Shown here: positions 1-8,099 of the stretch, one piece after another | How positions within the stretch are numbered: the first letter of the stretch is position 1 | Layout: each line of letters begins with the position of its first letter | From: Turneriella parva | GTDB lineage: Bacteria; Spirochaetota; Leptospiria; Turneriellales; Turneriellaceae | NCBI GenBank assembly: GCA_020719945.1 | Contig: DYPL01000015.1 | Coordinates: 1 to 47,829 of the forward strand | Length of the DNA: 47,829 nucleotides | Direction: 5' to 3' | Position numbers and translations under genes: made by a program | The notes under the pieces: model-generated | What the model was told of the DNA's origin: nothing | Database searches by the model: none | Seen by the model: only the letters and a program-made list of their open reading frames with translations

Positions 1-73
1 TATTGAGCTTGTCGAAATAGATGTCGTAGTTTTCGCCCCTGGGTTTTGCGGTCTGCCTGTGCCCGTAGGGTAA

Positions 74-117
74 ATGCGTAGCAAGCCGCAGGCAAAAAGT
101 CCACGGAGGGACTTTTT
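74..117. repeat. Dispersed hairpin repeat, copy 1 (terminator-like)
   Basis: A flank (74-93, core GCAAGCCGCAGGC) precedes a perfect 9-bp hairpin: AAAAAGTCC at 94-102, loop ACGGAG, GGACTTTTT at 109-117. The A-run and T-run on the two sides would let it act as an intrinsic terminator on either strand. The 29 bases at 74-102 match 38544-38572 with one difference. It lies just upstream of ftsK, so it probably ends a gene outside the window. Confidence 0.75.
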
Positions 118-179
118 CAGAGAATACCTAAAAGAGAAGGTCTGTTCTGCCGACAGTTAAGACGGTAAGGAGTTTCTGC

Positions 180-2213
180 ATGAAATGGTTTGAAAAGAAG
201 AAAGTTCCCGGAGACAAAACACTGCCCTGGATGGAAGTGCTTCATACAGGTTTTTTTGCAGAAAAGGAACCTGGCCTGGACGTAAGCCGCGAGCTCGACG
301 ATCTGGCTCTCTGGAGCAGGGCAAGCGAATTCCCTGCTTTTGCTCCTGGTACCTTTGAACCACTGTTCTTTCAAAACATCGAGCAGACTCCATCCTCTGA
401 CAAGCCTATTTCCCGCTCTGCTCCGGAACAACCCACGGGCACTCCAATGAACGAAGCATATGACTCCCCGCCCACGCGCAATCTCTGGGGCAGTGACATT
501 CTGGAGAATACCAATCAACGCGCGGAAAGAGAGCCAGAATACCACTACCTGCCGCCCCAAAGAACGAATGTTTCGTTTGGCTATACATACCCTCTGTCGG
601 CTGAATCGCTACAAAACTCCTGGCCCAAAATCCCGCCGGAGGCCCCCACCCCTTCTCTGGATCCCCTGTCTGTATTTGACGATATAGATCCAACCATTTA
701 CGAAGAGGTGGTCTCCCCTGTTTCCATCGCTCCTGCTGAACCGGTATCCAAGAGCGAGCCAGCGCCACATGCCGTGAGTGAGCAGGCTTCTGGCGTACCC
801 GCCATTCGCTTTGATCCACAGGTACAGATTCCATTTGCTTTATTAAAGAAAAGTGCTGTTCTGCCGGTTCTTGAAACCAATCGCGAAGCCGAAGACGTGA
901 TTGCTCGTTTAGAGGAAGTGCTGCTCCAGTTTGGCATTGAAGGGCGCGTTGTCGGGATACAGCGTGGACCTATCATAACGCGCTATGAATTAAAAATTCC
1001 ACCTGGAATTAAAGTCTCCCGCATTCAAGGTCTCACAGACGAAATTGCCATGGCTCTCGAGGCTCTGCGCATTCGCATAGAGGCTCCCATTCCAGGGCGC
1101 TCTACAGTGGGCGTAGAAGTTCCCAACAAAAAGCGGGCGCGCGTTATGTTGGGCGACATAGTTTCTGATCCCGCGTATACCGAGAGCGAGAAAGAACTGC
1201 CCCTGCCCCTTGGCCGCGACATTGCCGGAAACATCGTCATTGAAGATCTTAGCAAAATGCCGCACCTGCTGATTGCCGGGGCAACGGGTTCCGGGAAATC
1301 TGTAAGCGTAAATTCGTTTATTACAAGCCTGATACTCAACCGCAGTCCCGACGAGGTACGCTTTATTCTCGTGGATCCAAAGCTCGTTGAATTGTCTCAC
1401 TACAACGATATTCCGCATTTGCTGCATCCAGTCATAACAGATCATAACAAGGCCATCCTTGCTCTGAACTGGGCCGTAGAGGAAATGGAGCGCCGCTATG
1501 AGGATCTCGCCGAAATGCGCTCACGCGATATACGCACCTATAACGACAAAATTAAAAGTCTTAAAAGTCACAACCACAGGCGCATGCCCTACATTGTCGT
1601 TTTGATAGACGAGCTTGGCGATCTCATGATGGTAGCCGGAAAAGACGTGGAGTCTTCCATTATTCGATTATCCCAGAAAGCCCGCGCCGTAGGCATTCAT
1701 CTTATTCTGGCCACGCAGCGTCCTTCGGTAGATGTGATTACAGCCCTCATTAAAGCGAACTGTCCTGCCCGCATTGCTCTGCAGGTTGCCCAGAAAACCG
1801 ATTCCCGCACGATTCTCGATTCCAACGGGGCCGAAGATTTGCTCGGCCAGGGAGATCTGTTGTTTAAGCATCCTTCGCGCGGGCAGCTCATTCGCATACA
1901 GGCTCCGCTGGTCTCGGATTCCGAAGTAGAGGAAGTAGTAAGCCAGGTCAAGAAGAGCGGAAAACCAGTGTACATTGAATTGGACGACCCGCGCATGAGA
2001 GAGACTGTCGGCGAAGAAGTAGACGAAGAACTGTTAGAAGAAGCGTGGAAAATTATTCTGGAAGACCAGAAAGCATCGGCGAGTTATCTGCAGCGCCGCC
2101 TTCGCATTGGCTATAACCGCGCAGCCCGCATGATAGAAACCTTTGAAGCGCGCGGATACATTGGGCCGCAAATTGGCTCTAAGCCGCGCGAAATTCTGCG
2201 AAGTCATTCGTAA
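180..2213 (+). CDS. ftsK: DNA translocase FtsK/SpoIIIE family, lacking N-terminal membrane domain
   Basis: This is a hexameric ATP-driven DNA pump, which in the family moves chromosome termini through the closing septum. Residues 1-200 are polar and proline-rich like an FtsK linker. The alpha/beta motor follows from about 210, with Walker A GATGSGKS at 367-374, Walker B LIDE at 475-478 and the conserved LATQRPSVDVITALIKAN segment. A C-terminal winged-helix gamma domain at about 605-670 would read KOPS-like sites. At 677 aa there is no transmembrane segment, whereas typical FtsK starts with several. An in-frame stop at 129-131 and SD AAGGAG at about 167-172 fix the start at 180, so the short form is not a start-site artefact. 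A membrane-anchor gene could lie upstream of the window. The family call is firm; the cytosolic nature is inferred. Confidence 0.95.
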   Translation: MKWFEKKKVPGDKTLPWMEVLHTGFFAEKEPGLDVSRELDDLALWSRASEFPAFAPGTFEPLFFQNIEQTPSSDKPISRSAPEQPTGTPMNEAYDSPPTRNLWGSDILENTNQRAEREPEYHYLPPQRTNVSFGYTYPLSAESLQNSWPKIPPEAPTPSLDPLSVFDDIDPTIYEEVVSPVSIAPAEPVSKSEPAPHAVSEQASGVPAIRFDPQVQIPFALLKKSAVLPVLETNREAEDVIARLEEVLLQFGIEGRVVGIQRGPIITRYELKIPPGIKVSRIQGLTDEIAMALEALRIRIEAPIPGRSTVGVEVPNKKRARVMLGDIVSDPAYTESEKELPLPLGRDIAGNIVIEDLSKMPHLLIAGATGSGKSVSVNSFITSLILNRSPDEVRFILVDPKLVELSHYNDIPHLLHPVITDHNKAILALNWAVEEMERRYEDLAEMRSRDIRTYNDKIKSLKSHNHRRMPYIVVLIDELGDLMMVAGKDVESSIIRLSQKARAVGIHLILATQRPSVDVITALIKANCPARIALQVAQKTDSRTILDSNGAEDLLGQGDLLFKHPSRGQLIRIQAPLVSDSEVEEVVSQVKKSGKPVYIELDDPRMRETVGEEVDEELLEEAWKIILEDQKASASYLQRRLRIGYNRAARMIETFEARGYIGPQIGSKPREILRSHS

Positions 2214-2239
2214 CATTTCCCGCACTTTTTAAAAAATGG

Positions 2240-2268
2240 TTTACCCGATAATAAGAGTGTCTTAGCTT
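2240..2268 (+). promoter_or_regulatory. Putative leaderless promoter of yidD
   Basis: TTTACC at 2240-2245, a 17-nt spacer and TAGCTT at 2263-2268 lie 5 nt before the ATG at 2274. No Shine-Dalgarno sequence is visible. The spacing matches that seen before other genes in the window, placing the predicted transcript start at or next to the ATG. Confidence 0.45.
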
Positions 2269-2273
2269 CCGCA

Positions 2274-2609
2274 ATGAACCAGATTTCTGCACTGCTACTG
2301 CTTATCACTCTGCCCATGTACGCACAGCCATGGGATCCAGATGCTGACCTGTACCAGAAAACCAGACGGGAACCCCATAGCGAACAACTCCAAAGCCTGG
2401 ACGGCAGAACAGCAGCTGTCTGGGCCATTACTCTTTTTCAGAATGTAATTTCTGCCCAGGATGGTTCTGTCTGCCATTATCATCCTACCTGCACTGCGTA
2501 TGGCAAACTCGCGATTAAAAAATATGGCGTACTTATTGGCTCACTTATGGCGGCGGATCGTTTGATTCGCGACAATCCTTTTTCTCCTCCTGCTGTGGAT
2601 TATCCGTAG
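2274..2609 (+). CDS. yidD: YidD-family membrane protein insertion factor with signal peptide
   Basis: YidD (DUF37) helps YidC insert inner-membrane proteins. The domain spans about residues 48-111: FQNVIS, the conserved HPTC motif (Cys67 and Cys73), IKKYG and DNPFSPP, matching the family's YPTC, EKYG and CHPF landmarks. Unusually, residues 1-18 look like a cleavable signal peptide, and a 30-residue polar stretch follows, giving 111 aa instead of the usual 70-85. The gene is not in the rpmH-rnpA-yidD-yidC cluster but sits alone, 60 bp after ftsK and with its stop 8 bp from a convergent methyltransferase. It may be an exported paralogue rather than the housekeeping copy. The family call is solid; location and role are uncertain. 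Confidence 0.85.
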   Translation: MNQISALLLLITLPMYAQPWDPDADLYQKTRREPHSEQLQSLDGRTAAVWAITLFQNVISAQDGSVCHYHPTCTAYGKLAIKKYGVLIGSLMAADRLIRDNPFSPPAVDYP

Positions 2610-2617
2610 GTTGGCGC

Positions 2618-3331
2618 CTATTTTCCGGCCACCGCATCTACCCAATGGCCAAGCTCGCGAAAATGCCAGTCGGCAGAAACAGAAGCAGTCACCTCAGAAC
2701 GAAAAGCAGCAGATGTGCGTGGCTTGGAAACAATACCGCGATGAGACATCATCGTCAAAGCAAAATCGCCGGGAAAAGAATGGCGCACCAGAGAATTGAC
2801 AGCCAGCCTGCCCGCACCACTCCACTGGGAAGCAACGGCAGAAAGAAAATGAACTTCCGGTGCAAACAAATGGTACATACCAAAACTTACAACAGTGTCA
2901 AACGATTTGGGTTTAAAAGGGAGATGAAATAAGTCTGCCTGCAAAAGAAGAATGTGGTCTGGAATAGCGCCGGCAACCGCAACAAGATTTTTTTTGGCCA
3001 GGCGCAGCATGGCAAGAGAACGATCGATTAATACAGTCGGCACCTTATTTTCAGAAAAAGCAGATGCAGTAAACGAAAGAGAACCGCAACCAATATCGAG
3101 AACATTGCGGGAATTCCCAAGAACCTCGCGGGCAAACTCACCGTAACGAGCGACGTGGGTTTTCCAGATGAAAGAATTATAGAGAGGATTGGAAACCAGC
3201 TTGTCGTAACCCCAGGCAATGGAATCGTAATGGGCCTTCCGAAGATTTGCTGGAATCACAGAATAAATCCCGGGTTCTACCTCAGCTAAACCTTCGCGGC
3301 TGGAAAAAAAAGAATTGAATTGGTCTATCAT
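2618..3331 (-). CDS. SAM-dependent class I methyltransferase
   Basis: A 237-aa protein with a Rossmann-like Methyltransf_11 core. Motif I VLDIGCGS lies at 77-84, an acidic motif II (VLIDRS) follows, then LLQADLFHLPF and the motif-IV-like SFDTVVSFGMYH. The leading HYDSIAWGYDKLV segment is typical of the UbiE/BioC-like group. The substrate cannot be read from sequence, and small-molecule methylation is the general expectation. The ATG is directly preceded by AAAAAGGA with no spacing, too close for a ribosome-binding site. TTGACG 33 nt upstream suggests a leaderless transcript instead. The gene converges on yidD. Confidence 0.85.
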   Translation of the reverse strand: MIDQFNSFFSSREGLAEVEPGIYSVIPANLRKAHYDSIAWGYDKLVSNPLYNSFIWKTHVARYGEFAREVLGNSRNVLDIGCGSLSFTASAFSENKVPTVLIDRSLAMLRLAKKNLVAVAGAIPDHILLLQADLFHLPFKPKSFDTVVSFGMYHLFAPEVHFLSAVASQWSGAGRLAVNSLVRHSFPGDFALTMMSHRGIVSKPRTSAAFRSEVTASVSADWHFRELGHWVDAVAGK

Positions 3332-3336
3332 TCCTT

Positions 3337-3364
3337 TTTATGGAAAAGCCAGCAGAGGCGTCAA
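3337..3364 (-). promoter_or_regulatory. Putative leaderless promoter of the methyltransferase
   Basis: On the minus strand TTGACG (3359-3364) lies 33 nt before the ATG, and CATAAA (3337-3342) lies at -11 to -6 with a 16-nt spacer. The AAGGA abutting the ATG is too close to serve as a Shine-Dalgarno site. Confidence 0.55.
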
Positions 3365-3422
3365 ATTGAAAAAAAAATAATCCCTTGCGTAACTTTTGCA
3401 ATTTCAAGCACATTATATAAGT

Positions 3423-4616
3423 ATGACACAGGAACAGGAAAAAGCAGCGCGGGCTCTATGGAACTCCTCCACGAGCGCTCTTCAAATCGTGGCAGGAGCA
3501 GGTTCGGGAAAAACTACGACCATGCTCGAAGCCCTGCAGATGGCAGCCCAGGCCGGATACCATCCAGATGAAATGGCACTGATCACGTTTACGCGAAAAG
3601 CAGGCAAAGAAATGGAAGAGAGACAGCACAAAAAAGGAAACTCCTCGGCCTTCACGGGAACCATGCATGCCCTCGCACTCAAGCTGATTGGAGGAGCGTC
3701 GTCGGGATTCAGCGTGCTGGCCAATGGGGAAACCGTAAAAAAAGAAATGCTGCGGACATTGTTTCCACGGTACTCGCATATTCCAATCGATTTGCTGGTA
3801 CACGGAAATATTCTCAACAAAATTGAAAATGAAAAATTTCAGATCGAATACAAACAGTACAAACAAAACAACCGACTCATTGAATTTGATGACATGATAA
3901 CTATTGCCACAAAAGAAAAAGCGGGAGAGAAAAAGTTTAGCGTGCTGTTTGTCGATGAATTCCAGGATACCTCTCCCGATCAGCTTGCCTTTATTCAATC
4001 TCTACAAGCGCAAAAACTTTTTGTCGTAGGGGATGACTGGCAGAGCATCTATGCATTTCGCGGAGCCAATGTTTCGCTTTCACGCAACTTTCCGAAAATA
4101 TTCCCGGATTCAAAGCGCCTTTTTCTAACGCGTAACTTCCGATCACAGCAAAGAATTGTTATGCTCGGAAACAGAGTCATTCGCCTCTCTTCGGAATTTG
4201 TACCCAAAAATCTGAAGGCACATCATGCTGCGGCAAAACCGTGCAGACTGTTCCTTGCAATGAGAGAACGTTCACCGACAGAACATGCGCACATTTTCAG
4301 GGAAATTTGCAAACAACCAGGACAGATTCTCGCGCGCACAAATTATCTCGTAAACGGAATTGCCTCGAGCTTTCCAGAAAACACGGGAACCATGCATTCC
4401 TCTAAAGGTTTAGAGTACGATACAGTCACGCTGTTTGGAATTTCGCCATCGTACATGCCCCACCCACACGGATATTCTGACGAAGAGATTCGCCTTTTTT
4501 ATGTAGGGATAACGCGGGCCCGGCACGAAATCAATTTTGTCGCGTGGGAAGAAAAAGGAAAGTATTCCCGCCTGCTGCCGTTTTTAGCAAAGCAATGCAG
4601 GATTATATATTTTTGA
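3423..4616 (+). CDS. Compact UvrD/Rep-family superfamily 1 helicase
   Basis: A 397-aa ATP-dependent helicase with every SF1A motif in order: Walker A GAGSGKTT at about 25-32, ITFTRKAGKEM (Ia), FVDEFQDTSPDQ (II), VVGDDWQSIYAFRG (III), LTRNFRS (IV), HSSKGLEYD (V) and FYVGITRAR (VI). UvrD, Rep and PcrA run to about 650-750 aa, so the 1B/2B accessory subdomains must be largely missing here. DNA repair or recombination is plausible, but UvrD itself is not implied. I start at 3423 (MTQEQEKA) rather than the in-frame ATG 27 bases upstream, because the family begins near here and TATATAAGT lies directly before it. It converges on tlyA across a 244-bp gap. Confidence 0.9.
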   Translation: MTQEQEKAARALWNSSTSALQIVAGAGSGKTTTMLEALQMAAQAGYHPDEMALITFTRKAGKEMEERQHKKGNSSAFTGTMHALALKLIGGASSGFSVLANGETVKKEMLRTLFPRYSHIPIDLLVHGNILNKIENEKFQIEYKQYKQNNRLIEFDDMITIATKEKAGEKKFSVLFVDEFQDTSPDQLAFIQSLQAQKLFVVGDDWQSIYAFRGANVSLSRNFPKIFPDSKRLFLTRNFRSQQRIVMLGNRVIRLSSEFVPKNLKAHHAAAKPCRLFLAMRERSPTEHAHIFREICKQPGQILARTNYLVNGIASSFPENTGTMHSSKGLEYDTVTLFGISPSYMPHPHGYSDEEIRLFYVGITRARHEINFVAWEEKGKYSRLLPFLAKQCRIIYF

Positions 4617-4860
4617 GGGAGGAGAAAGGTTGAAAGATTCCTTCGCAGAATTGTAAAACCCAAAGACATACCTGACAGTGGGTGCAAAATCAGGATGCCT
4701 CCGACTGAAGGAGGATACTCGCGCTTTGGCTCACTAACAAATAGCTCGGAACAATACGCGCACCGCGCCACTCAAAACTGTGGGGAACCTCTAAAAATTA
4801 ACTTTTTATGTTTGCTATGCGAATTATATTAAGGACGATTATTAAAATTTTGAAAAAATA
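4617..4860. other. Gap between convergent helicase and tlyA genes
   Basis: No gene is supported in these 244 bases. A short inverted repeat CCTCC/GGAGG with a 7-nt loop lies at 4698-4714, and the last 60 bases are very A/T-rich, as expected next to a gene end. No strong terminator stem was found for either flanking gene. Confidence 0.5.
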
Positions 4861-5598
4861 TTAATATCGAGAAGTTGCCTGTATAAAAACGACCTCTTCC
4901 TGGTTGCCCGTGCTGCCGGCAATACGGGCTGGAGCATGGCTAAGCAAAGCAATCCCCTCCGCAGAAAGAAAACTTAAAAAAGAAGCAAGAAGATCCTGAC
5001 GAAGAGTTTCATCGTGGAGAACACCCTTCTCCAGCAGGTGGCTTCTCTCTTTTTCAATTTCAAACTGAGGCTTAAAAAGAACAATTCCTTTGGCTCCGTT
5101 AGATACTATAGATTCAATACAAGGTATGACTTTCCGTAGGGAAATAAAGGAAACATCGGCAGTAAAAAAATCAGGAACGAACGGAAGGTGTTCCGGACTA
5201 ACCGAACAGATATGAGTTTTTTCCAGAACAGTCACGCGCGAATCCTTCCGCAGGCCGTAGTCGAGCTGGTTAGTGCCCACATCTAGGGCAATCACCCTGC
5301 GGGCTCCTTTTTCCAGCAGCACCTGTGTAAAGCCTCCCGTAGAAGAACCAACGTCCATGGCGAGCAATCCATCCACTGAAACAGAAAAGTCCTCTAATGC
5401 TCCCAAAAGTTTTTCTGCACTGCGGGAAACATAGCGCGACTCACCGCGCACGCGAACAGAATCCTCTGGTTTTACGGTGGCCCCCGGACGCGATACGGGC
5501 TGATCATTCAAGAGCACTTTGCCGGATAATATCAGCCCTCTGGCGGTAAATTCATCGGGAGCAAGGCCATCGGCAAGAACGCGTTCGAGAAGATTCAT
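4861..5598 (-). CDS. tlyA: TlyA-family rRNA 2'-O-methyltransferase (hemolysin-like)
   Basis: TlyA enzymes methylate ribose 2'-OH of cytidines in 16S and 23S rRNA using SAM. The 245-aa protein has an N-terminal S4 RNA-binding domain (about 1-60, MNLLERVLADGL through RVRGE). An FtsJ-type domain follows: DVGSSTGGF SAM-binding motif, IALDVG, TADVSFIS and LFKPQFE, consistent with the family's catalytic K-D-K-E residues. The start at 5598 overlaps the ispA stop as ATGA, and the longer in-frame extension upstream (to 5739) is only ispA coding sequence read in another frame. It is the last gene of ndk-ispA-tlyA. ispA-tlyA adjacency is common in other bacteria. Confidence 0.92.
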   Translation of the reverse strand: MNLLERVLADGLAPDEFTARGLILSGKVLLNDQPVSRPGATVKPEDSVRVRGESRYVSRSAEKLLGALEDFSVSVDGLLAMDVGSSTGGFTQVLLEKGARRVIALDVGTNQLDYGLRKDSRVTVLEKTHICSVSPEHLPFVPDFFTADVSFISLRKVIPCIESIVSNGAKGIVLFKPQFEIEKERSHLLEKGVLHDETLRQDLLASFLSFLSAEGIALLSHAPARIAGSTGNQEEVVFIQATSRY

Positions 5599-6452
5599 TG
5601 CCTGCGGTAGTAAATAAAAGACGGAAGTGATTGCAGAAAAGCAGAACCAGAAAAAATAGAAACTGCCGCATTCGAAAGGCGCCGAACAATGGATTCCGCT
5701 TTGCGACGCGTTCGCTCCATCCCCCACTGCGTTACCCAAGTTACCTTTTGGTCACGCACGTCTTTTCCAGGTGTCTTGCCTAATTCTTCGGCTGTTCCGG
5801 AAGCGTCCAGAATGTCGTCTTTGATCTGGAATAAAATTCCAAGAAGTTTTCCCCAGCTAGCCACTTTGTCTTTTTTGGGTGAATCGATTTCAATATAAGC
5901 GAGAGCGAGAGAGCTTTCAATCAGTCTGCCCGTTTTGCGCTCCTGGATATCGCGCAGCGTTGCGCCACCCTTTATGTCGAGGTATTGCCCACCGGCCATG
6001 CCGCAAGGCCCGGCGGATTCAGCAAAAGCGAGAAGAGTATGGGAATGTACGCCGGCACGGGCAAACATTTCGAAGGCGAGCGTCTGCAGGGCATCCCCGG
6101 CTAAAATGCCAATGTCCTCACCGTAGACTTTATGGGTCGTTGGTTTTCCCCGACGCAAATCGTCATTGTCCATTGTCGGCAGATCGTCGTGAACCAGGGA
6201 ATACGTATGCAACAGCTCCAACCCCAGAGCCATAAGCATGGCCTTGCTTGGCTCTATTCCACAAAGGGTTGCTGTTTCTAATAGAAGGACAGGACGCACC
6301 CGCTTGCCACCTGCCTTCATGGCATACAGAATGGCATCCCGAAATCCGGGAGGGGTGCGGGAAAGCGAAGAGGTAGCAAGCAGCTCCGGGTAGGCCGCTT
6401 CAAACGAAGACTGGCGTTCTCGAAATTCCTGCTGAATCTCCGCGAGTTGCAT
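5595..6452 (-). CDS. ispA: Polyprenyl (geranyl/farnesyl) diphosphate synthase
   Basis: This enzyme condenses IPP with allylic diphosphates to feed undecaprenyl and quinone side-chain synthesis. The 285-aa protein shows GGKRVRP, the first aspartate-rich motif DDLPTMDNDD and the second FQIKDDILD, with GKTPGKD nearby, as in IspA-type short-chain synthases. Length is normal. The small residues before the first aspartate motif (HTYSLVHDD) fit a C10-C15 product, but chain length is inferred. The start codon overlaps the ndk stop (TGATG) and the stop overlaps the tlyA start (ATGA), so all three are probably translationally coupled. Confidence 0.93.
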   Translation of the reverse strand: MQLAEIQQEFRERQSSFEAAYPELLATSSLSRTPPGFRDAILYAMKAGGKRVRPVLLLETATLCGIEPSKAMLMALGLELLHTYSLVHDDLPTMDNDDLRRGKPTTHKVYGEDIGILAGDALQTLAFEMFARAGVHSHTLLAFAESAGPCGMAGGQYLDIKGGATLRDIQERKTGRLIESSLALAYIEIDSPKKDKVASWGKLLGILFQIKDDILDASGTAEELGKTPGKDVRDQKVTWVTQWGMERTRRKAESIVRRLSNAAVSIFSGSAFLQSLPSFIYYRRQ

Positions 6453-6889
6453 CAGGACAAAAGATCGAGACCGGCAAAAAAGAAGTCGGCTTCCAGGCGG
6501 GCGTTCTCTACGGAGTCAGAACCGTGAACGGCATTTTCCCCTTTAGAACGCGCATACAGTTTGCGGATGGTTCCTTCTTCTGCCTCTGCCGGATCTGTCG
6601 CTCCGATCACTTTTCTCCAATGCGCGACGGCATTGTCTCTTTCGAGAACCGCTGCAACGATTGGGGCAGAAGCCATAAATTTTACGAGTTCGCCGTAAAA
6701 CGGGCGTTCGCGGTGAACATAATAAAATGCACCGGCCTGTGTTTCGCTTAACACCATGCGCTTGAGGGCGCGAATCTGGAAGCCTTCTTTTTCAATTCTC
6801 TCCAGAATGGCTCCCGTGTGGCCGTCGGCTACGCCATCTGGCTTAATCATGATGAGTGTAAATTCTTTCTTAAAATACGGTGTAAACAT
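6452..6889 (-). CDS. ndk: Nucleoside diphosphate kinase
   Basis: Ndk balances nucleoside triphosphate pools by phosphate transfer through a phosphohistidine. The 145-aa protein has the IKPDGV start of the fold, [11 protein letters not shown], and the active-site segment ENAVHGSDS with the nucleophile His122; length is typical. SD AGGAGA lies 7 nt before the ATG, so this operon head looks leadered, unlike many neighbours. It heads ndk-ispA-tlyA. A degenerate hairpin at 6921-6940 separates it from the preceding minus-strand gene. Confidence 0.97.
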   Translation of the reverse strand: MFTPYFKKEFTLIMIKPDGVADGHTGAILERIEKEGFQIRALKRMVLSETQAGAFYYVHRERPFYGELVKFMASAPIVAAVLERDNAVAHWRKVIGATDPAEAEEGTIRKLYARSKGENAVHGSDSVENARLEADFFFAGLDLLS

Positions 6890-6920
6890 TCAATATCTCC
6901 TGATTTTTTATAACTTTTGT

Positions 6921-6940
6921 AAAAGTCCATCCGGGCACTT
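6921..6940 (-). terminator. Possible degenerate hairpin terminator
   Basis: Read on the minus strand, AAGT, a one-base bulge and CC pair with GG and ACTT around loop CGGAT, followed by TT. It resembles a decayed copy of the AAAAAGTCC hairpin family. It sits about 155 bp downstream of the esterase-like gene that ends at 7095, where a terminator for that operon would be expected. Confidence 0.3.
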
Positions 6941-7094
6941 GTTCGCAGCGTATTCATATATTCACTGCCACATAAACACGGTTCATGGTTATTCAGGTTA
7001 TTAAGGATGGGGCGTCAATCCACGTTTTGGGGTTGGCACTCCCCCCTTCGATACATGACTTCGTCATTACTCAGGGGAAAATCAGGTAGCTCCC

Positions 7095-8066
7095 TCACTC
7101 TTCATCTTTTCTGCCAAGCAAATGGCGGGAGAAAAAGCGCAGCGCATTGCTCACGGAATCTTTTTTGGAAAGGGTTTTGTCTTCGCGCTCTTCCGTATAC
7201 AGATACATTTCTTTTTCGGTAGAAAGAGCGTGAAAAGCGGCAAAAACTTCAGAGGCTGGAAACTGCTTATCCTGGAGATCCACGTTCACACCAACGGGTA
7301 TTTTAAGATTGCGCAAAAAATTAAGACCATCAAAATATGACAGGGTCGAGAGAATTTCGGATTTTATTTTTTTAGCACGGCGCATGGCGGGAAAAATCTC
7401 TTTGGCATAATTAGTTTTAGATTCTTCGAGTGAGCGGGGAAGATTCAGAAATGTGGGCCTGTCGAGAAAAAGCGCAGTTGTTCTACCCATAAAATAAGAC
7501 ACAAACATGGCCATTGCTGCGCCGGTGCCAATTCCCCACACGCCAATTTTTCCCGTATCAACTTCTTTGCGGAGTCTAACCACTTCTACCAGTCTGTACG
7601 CATCCAGAAACAATTGTCCCATGTAGTACATATTTTTTTCTGTAAGATTTTCTGCAAAAAATCCATGGAGGGCTTCTGTTTCTTCACCCTCTTCCGTCGT
7701 TGCCTGCGCCTTAGGCAGAGTTTCATCGTTGCCGCGCAAATGCATGACAATTTCTGCAAAACCGGCCTGTATAAAACTCTTATGGGCTTCCGGTTTCTCC
7801 ATATAATCAGAAAAAAGAATAATAGCGGGCGGGTTGCCTTTTCGAGGAGCGATCAAATGAGCGTCGAGATGGTATTTTTCTATTCCCTGGAACCCAAGCT
7901 GTATGTTCTGCTCTGAAAGAATTTTACGAGAGAGTTTTGTTTTACCTTCTAACTCAATCGGCACTTTTTTTAGTTCGACAATTCTTGCTTTCCAGTATTC
8001 TTCAAAATCGGTCGGCAATCCAGAAAAGTCCGCTGTGGCAGAATAACATTCGTCAAAATTGGGCAT
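7095..8066 (-). CDS. Acetylxylan-esterase-like alpha/beta hydrolase, predicted catalytically dead
   Basis: The 323-aa protein follows the AXE1 (PF05448) plan. LPTDFEEYW near residue 20 matches the family start. A large-domain strand ends in HLRGND (usually RGQG), then come the YRLVEVV helix and EVDTGKIGVWG. The nucleophile elbow should read G-x-S-x-G but is G178-I-G180-T-G182, with glycine in place of serine. The acid Asp266 (LQD, then FAAFH) seems kept, but the segment that normally ends in GHE reads TEERED, so the histidine also appears lost. The reading frame is intact, which argues for a retained non-catalytic role. It follows argF by 33 bp. Family is inferred from overall pattern; loss of serine is seen directly if the alignment is right. 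Confidence 0.72.
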   Translation of the reverse strand: MPNFDECYSATADFSGLPTDFEEYWKARIVELKKVPIELEGKTKLSRKILSEQNIQLGFQGIEKYHLDAHLIAPRKGNPPAIILFSDYMEKPEAHKSFIQAGFAEIVMHLRGNDETLPKAQATTEEGEETEALHGFFAENLTEKNMYYMGQLFLDAYRLVEVVRLRKEVDTGKIGVWGIGTGAAMAMFVSYFMGRTTALFLDRPTFLNLPRSLEESKTNYAKEIFPAMRRAKKIKSEILSTLSYFDGLNFLRNLKIPVGVNVDLQDKQFPASEVFAAFHALSTEKEMYLYTEEREDKTLSKKDSVSNALRFFSRHLLGRKDEE

Positions 8067-8099
8067 AGACCAATTCTGGACTTACGCACAGCCGCGCAA

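Noticed and set aside
1-20. GAGCTTGTCGAA motif at the window start
   Set aside because: It resembles a common dispersed palindrome core, but only one truncated copy is seen, so no repeat was called.
117-834. Open frames on the opposite strand of ftsK
   Set aside because: They lie wholly against the well-supported ftsK frame and resemble no known protein. Such shadows recur opposite most genes here.
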